Assembly (NCBI GenBank): GCA_963930775.1
Contig: OZ005694.1
Location: forward strand, 9,564,899 to 9,628,898
Direction of reading: 5' to 3'
Length of the DNA stretch: 64,000 nt
Source of the DNA: Cliona cf. orientalis
Lineage: Eukaryota; Porifera; Demospongiae; Clionaida; Clionaidae
A model generated the notes under the pieces. That model made no database searches. It was not told the DNA's origin and saw only the letters and a program-made list of their open reading frames with translations. Positions within the stretch are counted from its first letter, which is position 1, and each line of letters begins with the position of its first letter. Position numbers and translations under genes: made by a program. Shown here in pieces: positions 37,201 through 49,199 of the stretch.

Positions 37201-40200
37201 TCCTCAAACTGAGACAGAGATATATCGCCACTTCACGTTTTCCACTTTATTACGATCTATTCGTAAGAGAAATGACACAGAGATGGAAATTGATGATGAA
37301 GAAGAATTTCATTTCCAATCTTTTGGTGATTTGCAGCCAGAGGACAGAAGTGTATTTGACTCTATTCTTGAACTTGCTTACGAAGCCACTGTAGTCAATC
37401 CACAACAAGTATTCTCAGCTGAAGAAGTCAGAAAAATTACCAGTGGACGATCCAACAATACTGCAAACAGAGATAATTCGCTAGGTTTAGTAGTTATCGA
37501 TAAATATTTTGTCAGGTATGGACTCAAGAAGATCTACACTTTTCTACATCTTACCTTTCAGGAATTCCTTTCTGCTTGTCATATTGTACAACTTAATTCT
37601 CAAACCCAGAAGGAAATTATTTTGAAGTATGGCAGTGATAAAAGCCTAGGAGTTGTTTGGAAATTTTATTGTGGAATGACACAGTTTTCCGATGAAAAAA
37701 TGCGCAATTTTGAACATTTGGTTGAAGAGACAAAATCTGAGGTACTTCTTCATCTTCGCTGTGCTCACGAATCACAACAGGATATTTTATGTACACACAC
37801 AATAAACTCATATAACTCAAAGATTGTTTTGGATTTACTGTCGCTCAATCCTGCCGACTTCACTGCTCTGGGTTATGTACTCACTCATTCTAGTGTTCCT
37901 GCTACTGAACTTTCCATCACTTCATGTAACATCGGTCCTGAAGGTCTCTCTGCATTGGAGAAGGCAGTCAATGTATCACCCCCTCCTACTCTGGAAACAC
38001 TAAGGTGATTCAGTCTAGTATAGCAGTGTACATTGTTGTTGAAGTCACATTATTACAACGAAAAATAATTTTCAGAGCGACAATTTTCTTATATAGTCCA
38101 TGTCCTAACCTGGAGGGCATAAAAGATGCGCTCTCCTACAAGTTCAGAAGACTCACGATTGGTCAGAATTGTTGTGCCATGTGCACAAACGAGGTTGCCA
38201 GGGCCTATATATAGGGGCCATAGAGATGCATTCTCGAGCTCGAGTGAGCAGCGCAAGCACCGCGCATTTCGATAGGCCTGCTCGGCAGGCCACCGAGCCT
38301 CGAGCAAAGCGAGAGGCGATGTCTGCTCTTTGTCATGGTCTGGTGATAGATTCGACGTTCGAGCGGAGTGAGAACGTTGCCATTACACGGTGAGTTTGAT
38401 CAGCTACTCTTGGCCTGCAGTGAGGGGTGTGTTCTTCATCTGCCCATTCGCGCTGTACTAACTGGCTCTTGATTGTACTATAGCGTGCTGTTAGTAGTGT
38501 TCAGTCACATCATCCCATGATTGTGACATCAAACATACTGGTTATATAATAATAATATTATTTATGTTGCATATAAATTCTCCAGTTTTCACAGCACGAA
38601 GGTAAAAAAAGTGATTCCTGAATTATGTAGTGTTTTGACGAAATTCCCACACCTGCATAAGCTTATGTAAGTAATTCATTGAGTAAATATAGCTACATGT
38701 AGGTAGTTACCACACTCTATTTCACTGTCTGTGTATTGTACACAGTTTCTCAAGCTGTAGCATCAGAAAGAAATCACTAAATGAAATGGCTGCAACATTG
38801 CCAGCATTGGAGTCAGTTGAGCAACTGGAGTAAGTTACCGTAGTGTCCTAGGTAGCGCCCATGCATAACTCATGATTTTGGCCAGCATGGGTGCTTATCC
38901 CGGATATATATATAAGCTGTTATGTTGACCCCTTGAAATGTGCTACATGTACATGGGGAGTGGGCGCTTGCCCAGAATACTATGGTAATTGAAAGTTGTA
39001 AGTAGCTACTGTAATATAATAGCCTTGCTTCCATTGGGAGCTTATGAGCGCTGTGAAGCGGTCCTCTGCTATAATATATGTGAATCAATTTTTTTTCCAT
39101 TCTAGGGATGTATACATGCATGTATAAATTTTATTGTCTGATTTTACTTGCATGCATATAGCTTATCATGTAATAATGATTTGGGTGTGAAGTCAGCAGA
39201 TGCTCTCTGTAGTTTGCTCATAAAGTTACCAAAGCTAAAGAATCTCGTGTGGTGAGGCAATGCCATCAGCTTAATTTTGATTACAATGTGTTACTTTCAT
39301 TATAATATTGTGCAGGGTTGATGGTCTGCTTACTTCATCTTTATTTGATACCTTGATTAGAAATAATATTGGATTTAATCTGTAAGTATTATGTTAATGT
39401 ATTGCTATATAGAATAATTTTTATAATAATTATGTACATTGTTTGTTTCTTACTAATAGAGTGGCTAGCAAAAGCTCCAAGAGCCCCAAGCAAGAGTTAT
39501 TTAGGTACAGTAATTGAAAGTTAACATACCGGTAGTAATATTACAATTATGATGCTCTCTATTATGTGATTGCTTTTCAAGATTTGGTGATGGTTATTAT
39601 CGGCGTGATATCAACTTCGATTCAAGCTACTTTCAAGCTCACCTTAGTAGTGCAGTCTTTATTCAAGCCCTAAAGTAAATTGGCAGTGTAGTTTTTTAAT
39701 GTACAAAATGTACCGTATGCATGGTGGGTAATTTCGTGGGCCACTGTTTTTTTTTCCACCCGCGCTAAGTAACAGAGGAGCAGTAGCTATAGTACCAGTG
39801 CATACATGGAAGCTATCAAGGTGGGGGCACGGCCCCGTAGACTGCAGCACCCTCGATTATTGCCCATATACAGATAAATAAAATTATTGATATTGTCCCT
39901 ATAGCTATAATATGTGCACATATATAGTACCATACTGGAGTAGTCCAGCCCGTTCAGGGCTTTTGAGGGGGAGGGGGGGGGGGGGTGCTGTATAGTGATC
40001 AAACTGATTTGTAATAAGTAACCCAACTCTTTTCTTGCTATTGTTCACACATGCAGTCTACATAATAAAAGTATGGATGATACTGATGCTCAGTCTCTGG
40101 CTAAATGTCTCCCACATTGTATAAATCTTCAGCAATTAGAGTAAGCTATATTAGCATTATCAGTGGCTTGACATGCATATTAAATTTTGGTGCCATGCAT

Positions 40201-43200
40201 CCCTGCTCTGAATTTAGCTGTCAAGTTATTGTAGTGCATTCAAAGCAATGATTATCATTAGGTAGTGGTTGTCATAAAAAAAATTATGTCCATAATTAAA
40301 AATTTTGAACTATGCATTATTGTTGATCAGTGTTTGAATTTCAGGTATATGACTTTCTTAAACACTGGGTGGACAATGTACTGTGTATATGGAAAATTTC
40401 GATTTTGCCAAGCTACCTTTGTGTTTTGGTGCATGGATAAATTTTTTGCCAATATACAGTCATGGTTGCCGTATCCTCTATGCAATCATTGACACAGCAC
40501 AAAAAAATCAGTGTAATAAATTTTTTGCCAATGAGAGCAGGTGGCGAAAGTTTCTCCTGGCGAAACATTCCATGTATACAGTAGTGCATTTGATACACTC
40601 TCCCTTATCAGTAATACTAATACTGTATACTGTATAGTGGGGAAATGTTTGAGGGAGAAAACCTTCCCATCCATAAACGTTTTCTTCATGAAATTTTAGG
40701 CATGCCACACCCATTATGCGACCAGTTTTAACATTCTCAGGCGGTCTAAGGACTGGGACACCCATTTCAGAGCATGATTTTAGCTGTAACTTAAGCCACC
40801 ATATCTCCAGAACACTACATGTTGTGAACAAGGAAGTTGCACCATAAGATAGATCAACCATTTCTCTAACCGCAAACTAATTAATGGCCACGCCCATTAA
40901 TTAGCTGCCTCCTGGTGACGTCATGCGTAAAGGCTATTCCGAAGATAAGATCGCAAAAGGCGGTGGTGAAGATCAATCTGGACGACTGTCTCTCTAGGCC
41001 TTAAATAAAGTTTATATGCCTAACTAATAAATATCACTGGGGCAAGTTGATCTGTCATCGTACTGAGCGGGAATGCCCCAAAGTGTGATAAACCTAAGGT
41101 CACACGAGGGTTATTTATCTGAATATCTCCCGTCTCGTTCAACAGTTCTTCCTGCCCCAGGGTATAATGGCTTAAAATCATCGTTACTCGCTTCGTACAA
41201 TGGAGATATCTTCATAGCTAAGCGTCTTCATCGCCGCCTCAGCCAACCTCTGCCTTTGTACAGCTACTATATGGCCATGATTGTGATCATGTGACTAAAT
41301 GTATTGAAGTATATTGCGTGCACGTGACCCTGCTGTGGTGTGCGCGTACCCAGTCCTTAGATTACCTGAGTTCCGCGAAAGTTTTCTCCACGAAATGCTC
41401 CCTTTCTACTGATCCGTAAAGATTTTCTTCCTCGAAAATTTCCTGCTCTACGGTAGTATACTGCAGGTTGTTGTTAATATTAAATTTTAGTCATACGACT
41501 CAGGGATTTATGTTTTATCATTCATATACAGTCTCAGGCATAACAACATCAGTGATGCTGGTGCTCAAGCTCTGGCTGAAGGTCTCCAACATTGTTTTAA
41601 CCTACAAATGCTAGAGTGAGTGTTGGAACATAATAATATGTAAAACTTGGAGGCTAGTTGTAGGCTTTAATTGTATATATAACTGTATGTACATTATTAT
41701 GCTCATCGTTGAATAATTTGCACACATAGTAGTTAAAGATCATGTCACATACTGTATTTATTCGAATACTAGCCGCGGCTACTATTAATTTCAGCCTAGT
41801 CTATCGAGCTAGATCCTTTCTTGTGCTTGTATCTTGATAGACTAATTTCAGCCTTGCTGGAGTGCAGCTACTAATCGAGGGCAGCATTTATTAATTTTGG
41901 AGCAACACCCCTTGGTGACAATGACATGATAGACTCGTTTTCAGGATTGATTTTCGAATATTTGATATAAATGATTGATAAATAAGTAGCAGAATCAAGC
42001 CAAGGACGTTTTCTGTAATGTTTTTGCCTTGAATCAACGATTGTGCATGGCTTGCGATCGTGACCATGCCCACTGAACATTATTGTGTTTGCACATGCGT
42101 GTGGCTACTATTCGAGGGCGGCTACTAATCGAGGTGCGGCTTATATTTGAATAAATACGGTAGTTTCCCAAATCAGGAACTATAGTAATTATGTAGTTAT
42201 TGCTGTTCACATACAGTTTTATGGACAACAAGATAGGTAACACTGGTGCTCAGACTCTGGCAGAATGTCTCCAGCATTGCACTAACCTCAAAGAATTATT
42301 GTAAGTGATGTATATGCCCCCCCCCCCCCCCCCCCCAAAAAAAACAAAAAAAACTCATGAATATTTGTGACCATCCACGAGAAAACTGTGCATAATGCAC
42401 TGAAAAATTTTTTTAGTTAAGGCCACCATTACCAACTACAACCTTTGAACTATTGCTCCAGCAAATTTGAAGTCTCTAGCCCGTGTAGTCATGGAGATAT
42501 GAGCAAAAATATACCCGGATCGCCCGTACTAAAGTTTTACAAAAATTGTAATGAACATTGCTACGTATGTTGCACACGGAAGTCCGTATACTCGCCGTTT
42601 ATGGTAAATATGCGGCCCCGCCCACCAAGTCAGTGAGCTAGCTGGCTGCCAAAACACTCGAATGAGAGCAGCAGCCAACGTTTTGATGGAAAAGAACAAG
42701 AAGACAGGCGTTTGTAAAGATCATTAGTACACAGAATCGAAGAAAGAAGTGGCTGGAGACTCTTTTGTGTGCAGCTGCCATGCATGCTTATCTAAACACA
42801 AGGGCTCCATATCATGGCCGCTCTGTGTAGCTACTTGCCTGACTTCTTCGAACCATAACTTGGTAAGCATGGCGTTCTAGAAGCTACGAAGCAGATCTTT
42901 GTGTAGAGGAATGATTCATCTATCGATCTATACCAAAAAGTGAAAATCGATAGTTATCACCATGGGCAACTATTTTGGCCTGTATCTCAGATTGATATCC
43001 TGCATGGTTCTCGTGGACGGTCACATTTGGCGATTTCATCCCTCATACAAGTTTCCTAAAATTAATGAATCCAGCTTTTAATATCAGATGAAACTGAATC
43101 GCAGAGCTTATTAGCTTGAGTTTGCATAATAATAGGAAGGCTATTGCCACAACTGTACATATAACAAGTATGAATAAAATTGAAGGATGAAGTAGGGATG

Positions 43201-46200
43201 GCAGGATCAAAAAGTACACAAACAAGATTTGTAAGGGATAATCGCATCTACTATACATCCCTACGCTTGCTTTTCTTTATTATTACGCACCTATTAACGT
43301 CAACATACTTTAATATCGAGTGAAGTACATGTAAGTGGAAGACATTCAGGTTATTCCTAGTTGTCACGATGGTGGGATGGTCAGTTTGATTCAATCACAT
43401 GCATTATTACTGATTATTTTTGCATCCCTCAACTTGAAAGCAAGCGTAGGGATGTATAGTAGATGCGATTATCCCTTACAAATCTTGTTTGTGTACTTTT
43501 TGATCCTGCCATCCCTACTTCATCCTTCAATTTTATTCAATTGTTTTTATACTTGTTCCTATTCTTTTTTTTATCGCACACAGTGCTTTTTATCGATGCC
43601 ATCTTACATGGCTTGCTCACAACTTCTGTCCAGTGTAATTAAGCGGATGATGGGAGGTGCCAAAGTTTCTTAGCCATGCCTCTCGTTTATAACTTGCGTT
43701 CATATGTGCACTGATGAAGCAGGCTGAAAAGAAGGCTGTTTTAGGCGGCCCAAGTAGTGATGAGACTCTTCTGTTTAGGTAGAAAACCAAGTTCTAAAGT
43801 TTATTGTTAGCAGCATCTACTCGGCATAGCTAGCTAATTGTACGTTCGTGACCGCGAGTCCCGGCTCGAGCCTTGCGCCTTCAATCGTGTGATATCAGGC
43901 TATGATCGTTCCAGCTGAGCATTAGCGCTACACGCGCTAGCGAGTAGCTCGCCTATGCCTAGCGCCTTACCACTCCCCGAACCTTTGCACCTTCTTATCC
44001 ATGATCGATCCAGCGCGCTGCTGCACGCGCTAGCGATCGCGAGTAGCTAGCTCGCCTCGGATCGGCTCGAGCGCTCGAGGGGCGCGGCAGGGGGCCCTGT
44101 CACATGACTTCACCATGGCAACACATTCCGAGCATGCGCATTATATCACAAAAATGGCGTATCAGACACACCCAATAATCAATGCTCCGTACACACCCAC
44201 AACTGTATTGTCGAGATATAGATAATGCCAAACTTGCGTGCCACTGCACTGCGCGCTACAAAATGGAGTGGATTTATACTTAAACCAAGATGAGCGATTA
44301 AGGCAGTCTTGAGCTAGCCCTGATAATGAAAAAGAAAGAAAGAAAGAAAGAAAGATTGAGAAATGGCCATTTTTTTTAACATCTGGTTCTGGCATATACA
44401 ATTGATTTGATTAATGATCTTGGTCTTGTTAGATAGATAATTTGCTGGAGATTCTGATTTTCACACTTAGAAATTTCACAAAATTACCAATTTTGAGATA
44501 TTTTGATATTTGTAATGTATTACATATATGGCATATCCGGGCCATCCCTACTTATAGAGTCTACCGACTCTATGATACCATTATTATAGTGAACATGATT
44601 TATTCTTTTTGAGCTATTATTGGTGCTTCATGAAGTTTTGTAATGCACATGTAAATTACAATTGTGACTTTGTTAGATTTTTGATATGCATGTCACACTG
44701 ATATGACCCTGGATGACTATTCCATACAGTCTCTATGGGAACAAGGTTGGTAGCGCTGGTTTTCGAGCTCTGGCGGAACGTCTCCCACATTGCATCGACC
44801 CACAAAGCATAAAGTAAGTTCAAGAACTGTAGCCACTGGTCACGTACATAGCTAGGGCTAGGTATATATTACATTGGTGTATTCTATACCTTATCTCAGC
44901 CATCAAGCGGAGTGGCAATTAAGATTAACATTTGCTGTATGCTCTCTGTGCCTGCTCTTACTTAGACTGTGTCACTCAAATATTCAGATGCCTCATTCCA
45001 AAATACGTTTTGAGACTATCTAAAAATATTATATTGGCCAGTAGTTTACTTGCATAGAGCCCAGCAGGGTGTGTGCGTGTGTCGTTCCGCCAAGAGGTTC
45101 TATTTCCCCCAAAAATATATATTTACTGAAAGATAATTGAACATGAGTTTCATGACCTGTACCATACATTTCCTGAAGTGTTGCATGTTGCTTAGGTGGC
45201 TTTTTGGGAACACTAATATATTATATTATTTATGCTTTAGCTTCCCACACCTTGCACAGGAGGGGGTCACATCCCCCACCTATCCCCTTGGGCCACCATG
45301 CAAGGTGACCCATTAGTCCAGCTATACTATTCCGCCCCCAGTTTTTAGGCCTGATAAAACCTGTTAACAGAGCATGGCCATACCTGCACTGACATAAAGG
45401 AAAACTATGAGATGCAAATATAGCTACAGAGTACTTTCCCTCAGTTGCTGTCCACACGTCAATAACAAACTGTGATAATGTTTACATTCAAGTCTCAGGA
45501 ATAAGAACATTGGTGATGCTGGTGCTCAGAGTTTGGCAAAAGGTCTCCAGTATTACACTGACATTCAGAAATTAGAGTAAGCAACTGTGATGACATAATT
45601 AGTATAGTCATTTGTTCTATCCTAGGTAATTACAATGTTTACGTAAAGATCATATCATTATGGAAATACTATTATACATGCCAAATAGCATACATGACAT
45701 TGTGTGTAAGGAAATGTCAGTAACAGAAATTTAGAAGGGGTAGCCCCAGGAGGATGTTCCCCCTAATATTAGATTCCTCCCCATCCCCTTTAAAGTCGTA
45801 CTAATATTAATTGTAGTGTTATCACACGCAGTAAGGCTTCCTCATCGACTCAATTGATTAAACTATTAAAATGTAGCCTAAAATTCATAAATAGATTGTA
45901 AATCATAAAATTTCTGTAGGGGGTCACGCTCCCAGACTCCCCTAGAGACAATGGTATCTGATCACCAGTCATGCCTAAAAATATAACCCTGATCATGAGT
46001 TACCCACGTACATGTATCAACAGTTACTAATACTAATACTTGTTCATATACAGTCTCTCGTGGAATAATATTGGACCTGCTGGTGCTCAGGCCCTGGCAG
46101 AAGGTCTCCAGCATTGTACTAACCTTCAAAAGCTAAAGTGAGTGATCTCTATGTGTTAACACAATAATAGTTATAGTGCATGCTCATGGTTGTGATACTA

Positions 46201-48753
46201 AATTTATATTTGAATTCTGGATTACAAATCGTGATGTTATTCACATGTACAGTCTCTATAACAACAAAATTGATGATGCTGGTGCTCAGATTCTGGTAGA
46301 AGGTCTCCAGCATTGTACTAATCTTCAAGAGCTAAGGTGAGTGCTATGTGTTATGACATTGTTATAGTGCATGCACATGGAGTGCATTATGATTTTGTAC
46401 ATGCTGATATGTACTTTAAAGTATGAATGTGCTTTTTTTGCTCACCATAGACACAGTGGGTTTTATATGCATGTGCCTATTGGTAAGAAACTCAGTTTCA
46501 GTTGTACGTGCTAATATCAGCATAAAATTGACCTCACCCACATTATTATGTGGATGATAAGGCTCACTACAAACAGCAATCAGGAAACAGATGGGAGCTT
46601 CTGCTTGATACAAATAAACTGAGCGATGCATTATGACATTGTGTAGATCTAGGCTGTATACATGACTGTACATGACCAACTACGAGTAATAAGACCAGAA
46701 AGAATGTATGCACCCAAATGTACCGTATACGTGATTATACTATATAGAACAAAAAATATTTTTCAGACAATCATCTTTCCTATAATATAGTTTGTGTCCT
46801 AACCTGGAAGGCATAAAAGATGCGCTCTTCTACAAGTTCAGAAGGCCCACGATTGGTGAGAATTGCAGTGCTGTGTGCACAAACAAGGGTGGCCATAGAG
46901 ATGCATTCTCAAACGTACGGTGCGAAGTGCCGCACATTTCAAGAGGCCTGCTCAGCAGGCCACCGAGCCTCAAGCGAAGCGAGAGACAAGATCTGTTCTT
47001 TGTCATAGCCTGGTGATAGATTCGACAGAGCGAGGACGTCACCATTGCAGTGGCGAGTTCGAGCAGTGCTATTGACCTGCATCGAGGGGTGTGGTCTATG
47101 AATGCGAAGTAATACTAATAGGTTCAAAGTTCATGCTGCAGCTGGCATGCACACTGCACTAACGATTGACATATGTATAGCTATGGAGATGATACTGTTG
47201 AGATTTTCTCTGAGTATGTGAGCTTTAATACTGTGAGTAACTCATGCATAATAGCCACATTATTCCATGGTTGTGACATCAAACATAAAATTTCGCCAAG
47301 CCCAGCTACCTTGGTATAGCAGAAAAATTTAGTGGAAAAAATTTTTACTAACATGGTAAAGGTCGCCATATCCTCTATGCAATTTTTAACTAATGTGATA
47401 AAATTTTGGCCAGTGAGAGCAGGTAGCGAAAATTTTCTCCTGGCAAATATTTCTACGTATACGGTATATGCTTAATTCCTAAACAATCCTCACCTTCAGT
47501 ATTCTAGTTTGTACTTGAGTGCACCATAGCATGTCAACTGTGATAACTTGTGTGTGCTGACTCATGTAGCATATCACAGAATTAGCTATTAGTAATTGCC
47601 CCTAATTAGCTATCACATGCAGGGCTATACTAATTGGTCTATATGTCCATCTATAAAAATTACCAGATCTCAAGATATAGACTAGTCTGGCAGGCCAGCC
47701 CCCTCACATGAGGGAGGAGGAAAAGTCTGGTGTCATTCCTATACACGAGTTGTACCAGGGCTTAGCTATTACGCAGTTGCATGCAGAACCATACTCGTGA
47801 AGATCTAGCACCTGGGTTGATCAAAGCGAATGGTAGGGACAGTCCCAATAAGTTATTGAACGAGAAGATCTGGTACCTGATTGGTCAGCTGGTGCGTTTG
47901 GGACAGCCCCATAATATTGGTGATGACGTGAAGCAACCTGATTGGGCTGCAGCGACATCAGACCCTTCCTCCTCCCTCTTGTGAAAGGACTGAGAACTGG
48001 CCCGCCAGACTAGATATAGACATCTTATAGTGAGTGGAGGATATTGTGAAGAAGTTGAAAATGGTGGTGTGACCGACCAACTTTGCTTCTAAGGTCATAG
48101 CTACACAGCTTTTTGATTGGTCACACCTTATAATGCTATTTCAACTGCACATCCTCAAGCTAGCTAGAAGGGCTGTCAAATCATAAAATGATCTATGGGA
48201 CTGGGCCACCATCCTGCATGTGTTCTAGAGAGTTTTGGTTAATTGTGCATTGAGCCAGTACTGTATGATGATGACATTTGATTGTTGTTTCTTTAGCTTA
48301 CAGGAAAATGCACTGACTGATAGCAGTGTTGGTTCCCTCAGTCAGCTCATAAGAACAGCCAAACAACTTAACAAATTGCTGTGAGTTGATGATGCATACT
48401 CAATCATATTATTCTAGAAATCCTAATTATTCAGCACCCTTTACCGAATGATTGAAAATAGTTTCTTTGGCAAAGGTTATTATTATAATATAACCTCTAA
48501 AATTATAATTTTCATACCAAAATGTTTAGAAGAAATACGGTATAATGGTATACACATGACAGTCACATACAACCACTGAACTATGAACAGTACTGCCATA
48601 CTTCACAGTGGCATGTTTTCTCACCACAGCCTTTACGGTAATCGTTTCACTTATGATGGACAGAGAGCATTGAAAGCTGCAGCAGAGGAGAGAAACTCAA
48701 ATCCTGACTGCGCCAAACTAGATGTACAGTTTGCATGTAAGTGTACCGTTTAG
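33902..48753 (+). CDS. NLR-2: CARD-NACHT-LRR innate immune receptor
   Basis: This is a tripartite NOD-like receptor. I read 17 exons: CARD exon 33902-34283; NACHT exon 36225-38004; linkers 38586-38666, 38746-38829, 39162-39251, 39316-39381, 39460-39504, 39582-39674; LRRs 40057-40140, 41532-41615, 42217-42300, 44730-44813, 45493-45576, 46054-46137, 46253-46336; then 48297-48380 and 48630-48753. All junctions are GT-AG and the whole frame stays open. The start ATG at 33902 is well supported because the 382-nt exon leaves phase 1, which matches the NACHT exon acceptor. The stop TAG at 48751-48753 lies inside a MITE end. CARDs recruit downstream adaptors through like-like contacts; the ligand is unknown. 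Confidence 0.87.
34310..34777. mobile_element. MITE with TAGCCTC ends and 9-bp TSD in NLR-2 intron 1
   Basis: Ends TAGCCTCATCCCCAGGCCTT and AGGCCTGGGGACGAGGTTA are inverted; GTCTTGTCC is duplicated at 34301-34309 and 34778-34786. The interior is an inverted relative of part of 799-1619. Confidence 0.9.
34988..35747. mobile_element. Element with AGGGGCGTAGCCAGGATTTT end, containing a nested MITE
   Basis: It starts near CAGGGGCGTAGCCAGG and closes near CTTACGCCACTG. It resembles 1205-1552. A second MITE (35258-35665) is inserted in its middle, flanked by TA. Confidence 0.65.
35258..35665. mobile_element. TA-flanked MITE with CCGTATTTCCTCGAATA ends
   Basis: Ends CCGTATTTCCTCGAATAAAG and its complement bound multiple GTAGCCGC/GCCGCCCTCGAATA blocks. 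Relatives: 41752-42160 and a partial at 15901-16231. The flanking TA duplication is visible. Confidence 0.8.
36225..38004 (+). CDS. NLR-2 NACHT exon
   Basis: Same architecture as the NLR-1 NACHT exon: Walker A GRPGCGKTT near 36620, Walker B LDGLDE near 36858, VIVASRPAAS, and HLTFQEFLSA near 37548. There is no in-frame ATG at the 5' end before the NACHT core, which confirms that translation must enter from another exon. The acceptor AG at 36223-36224 gives G|CT, exactly completing the CARD exon's last codon. It lacks the extra N-terminal residues of NLR-1. Confidence 0.9.
38052..38540. repeat. Single-arm copy of the 1.1-kb foldback
   Basis: It begins ACAACGAAAAATAATTTTCA, the central sequence of the 10955-12063 palindrome, and ends near ATTGTGACATCAAACATAC, its outer end. 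It is therefore one arm only. It lies in NLR-2 between the NACHT exon and the next exon; NLR-1 lacks it. Confidence 0.75.
40057..46336 (+). CDS. NLR-2 LRR exon array (7 exons of 84 nt)
   Basis: Seven 28-codon, phase 2-2 exons of ribonuclease-inhibitor-type LRRs, in the same order as part of the NLR-1 array: counterparts of 6669, 7472/7612/7752, 8644, 9578, 10348, 15586 and 15781. The NLR-1 exons from 10800 to 14640 have no counterpart. Introns contain several elements absent from NLR-1, including one region of over 2 kb (42300-44729). Confidence 0.87.
41752..42160. mobile_element. CCGTATTTCCTCGAATA-family MITE in NLR-2 intron
   Basis: The ends CTGTATTTATTCGAATAC and ATTTGAATAAATACGG are inverted and TA-flanked. 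It carries a small internal inverted insert with CTAGTCTATCGAG and GATAGACTAAT. Confidence 0.7.
42301..44729. other. Large repeat-filled intron of NLR-2
   Basis: No exon seen. It opens with a long C run then A's (42317-42350). A strong inverted repeat lies at 43163-43270 and 43440-43553. From 43750 to 44130 it is GC-rich with many GCGCTAGCGA/CTCGCC palindromes. A short (GAAA)n run is near 44330. The corresponding NLR-1 intron (8728-9577) shares only the edges, such as GGCGATTTCATCCCTCATAC. Confidence 0.6.
43163..43553. repeat. Inverted repeat, about 110-bp arms
   Basis: The left arm 43163-43270 and right arm 43440-43553 are complements (core AAGCGTAGGGATGTATAGTA), apart from about 10 extra bases in the right arm. 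The loop of about 170 bp is non-coding. Probably a foldback transposon. Confidence 0.85.
46745..47287. repeat. Second single-arm copy of the foldback family
   Basis: Runs from near AACAAAAAATATTTTTCAGA to GTTGTGACATCAAACAT, with GAAGCGAGAGACAAGATC inside. It is an insertion relative to the NLR-1 intron around 16450. Confidence 0.7.
47284..47463. repeat. GGCGAAAATTTTCTCCTGGC-type repeat in NLR-2 intron
   Basis: Matches 16480-16675 in NLR-1 in the same position, so it predates the duplication. Starts near TTTCGCCAAGCCCAGCTACC and ends near TTCTACGTATACGG. Confidence 0.55.
47683..48012. mobile_element. MITE with TAGTCTGGCAGGCCAG ends and 9-bp TSD
   Basis: Inverted ends TAGTCTGGCAGGCCAG and CTGGCCCGCCAGACTA are flanked by GATATAGAC at 47674-47682 and 48013-48021. 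Unit 1 has a single GATATAGAC at 16881-16889 and no insert. Unit 3 has the insert at 61575-61896. Confidence 0.92.
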
Positions 48754-48940
48754 CCGGAGAATTTGGTGGGGAATTAAATTTGGCGGTTTGGTAGTCTATA
48801 TTACAACCACCAAATTAAAATCCGCCAAAATTTCCTATTCACATATACACGTATGGCGATCCCGTACTGAACTGCCAAATTTAAATTCGCCAATATTCTT
48901 GCAATAGCGATTTTTAATTCCAGCGAATATTTCTGGCTAT
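48746..48940. mobile_element. CCGTATAGCCGG-family MITE at the NLR-2 3' end
   Basis: Starts CCGTTTAGCCGGAGAATTTG right after TA and ends near TTCTGGCTATAG. Its first bases supply the stop codon of NLR-2. The unit 3 counterpart is at 62627-62820. Confidence 0.78.
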
Positions 48941-49163
48941 AGAACATGCAGTGCAATGAACCGAATTCTCCCACTGAAGTGAGTATAATTACCCCACGCG
49001 CATGCGCAAGGGGTAAAGTAATTGGTTATGGCTGACTGGGCATTGTGTGTGTGTGTGTGTATCATTGTACAGTTGAATTGTGTGAAGGTGGGGGGTCTAA
49101 TAGCGTGCTGCTTTTGGTAAGGCTCTTGTTAGAAAACGATCAAAGTTGTGTCCACAGTGCGTG

Positions 49164-49199
<36 letters not shown>

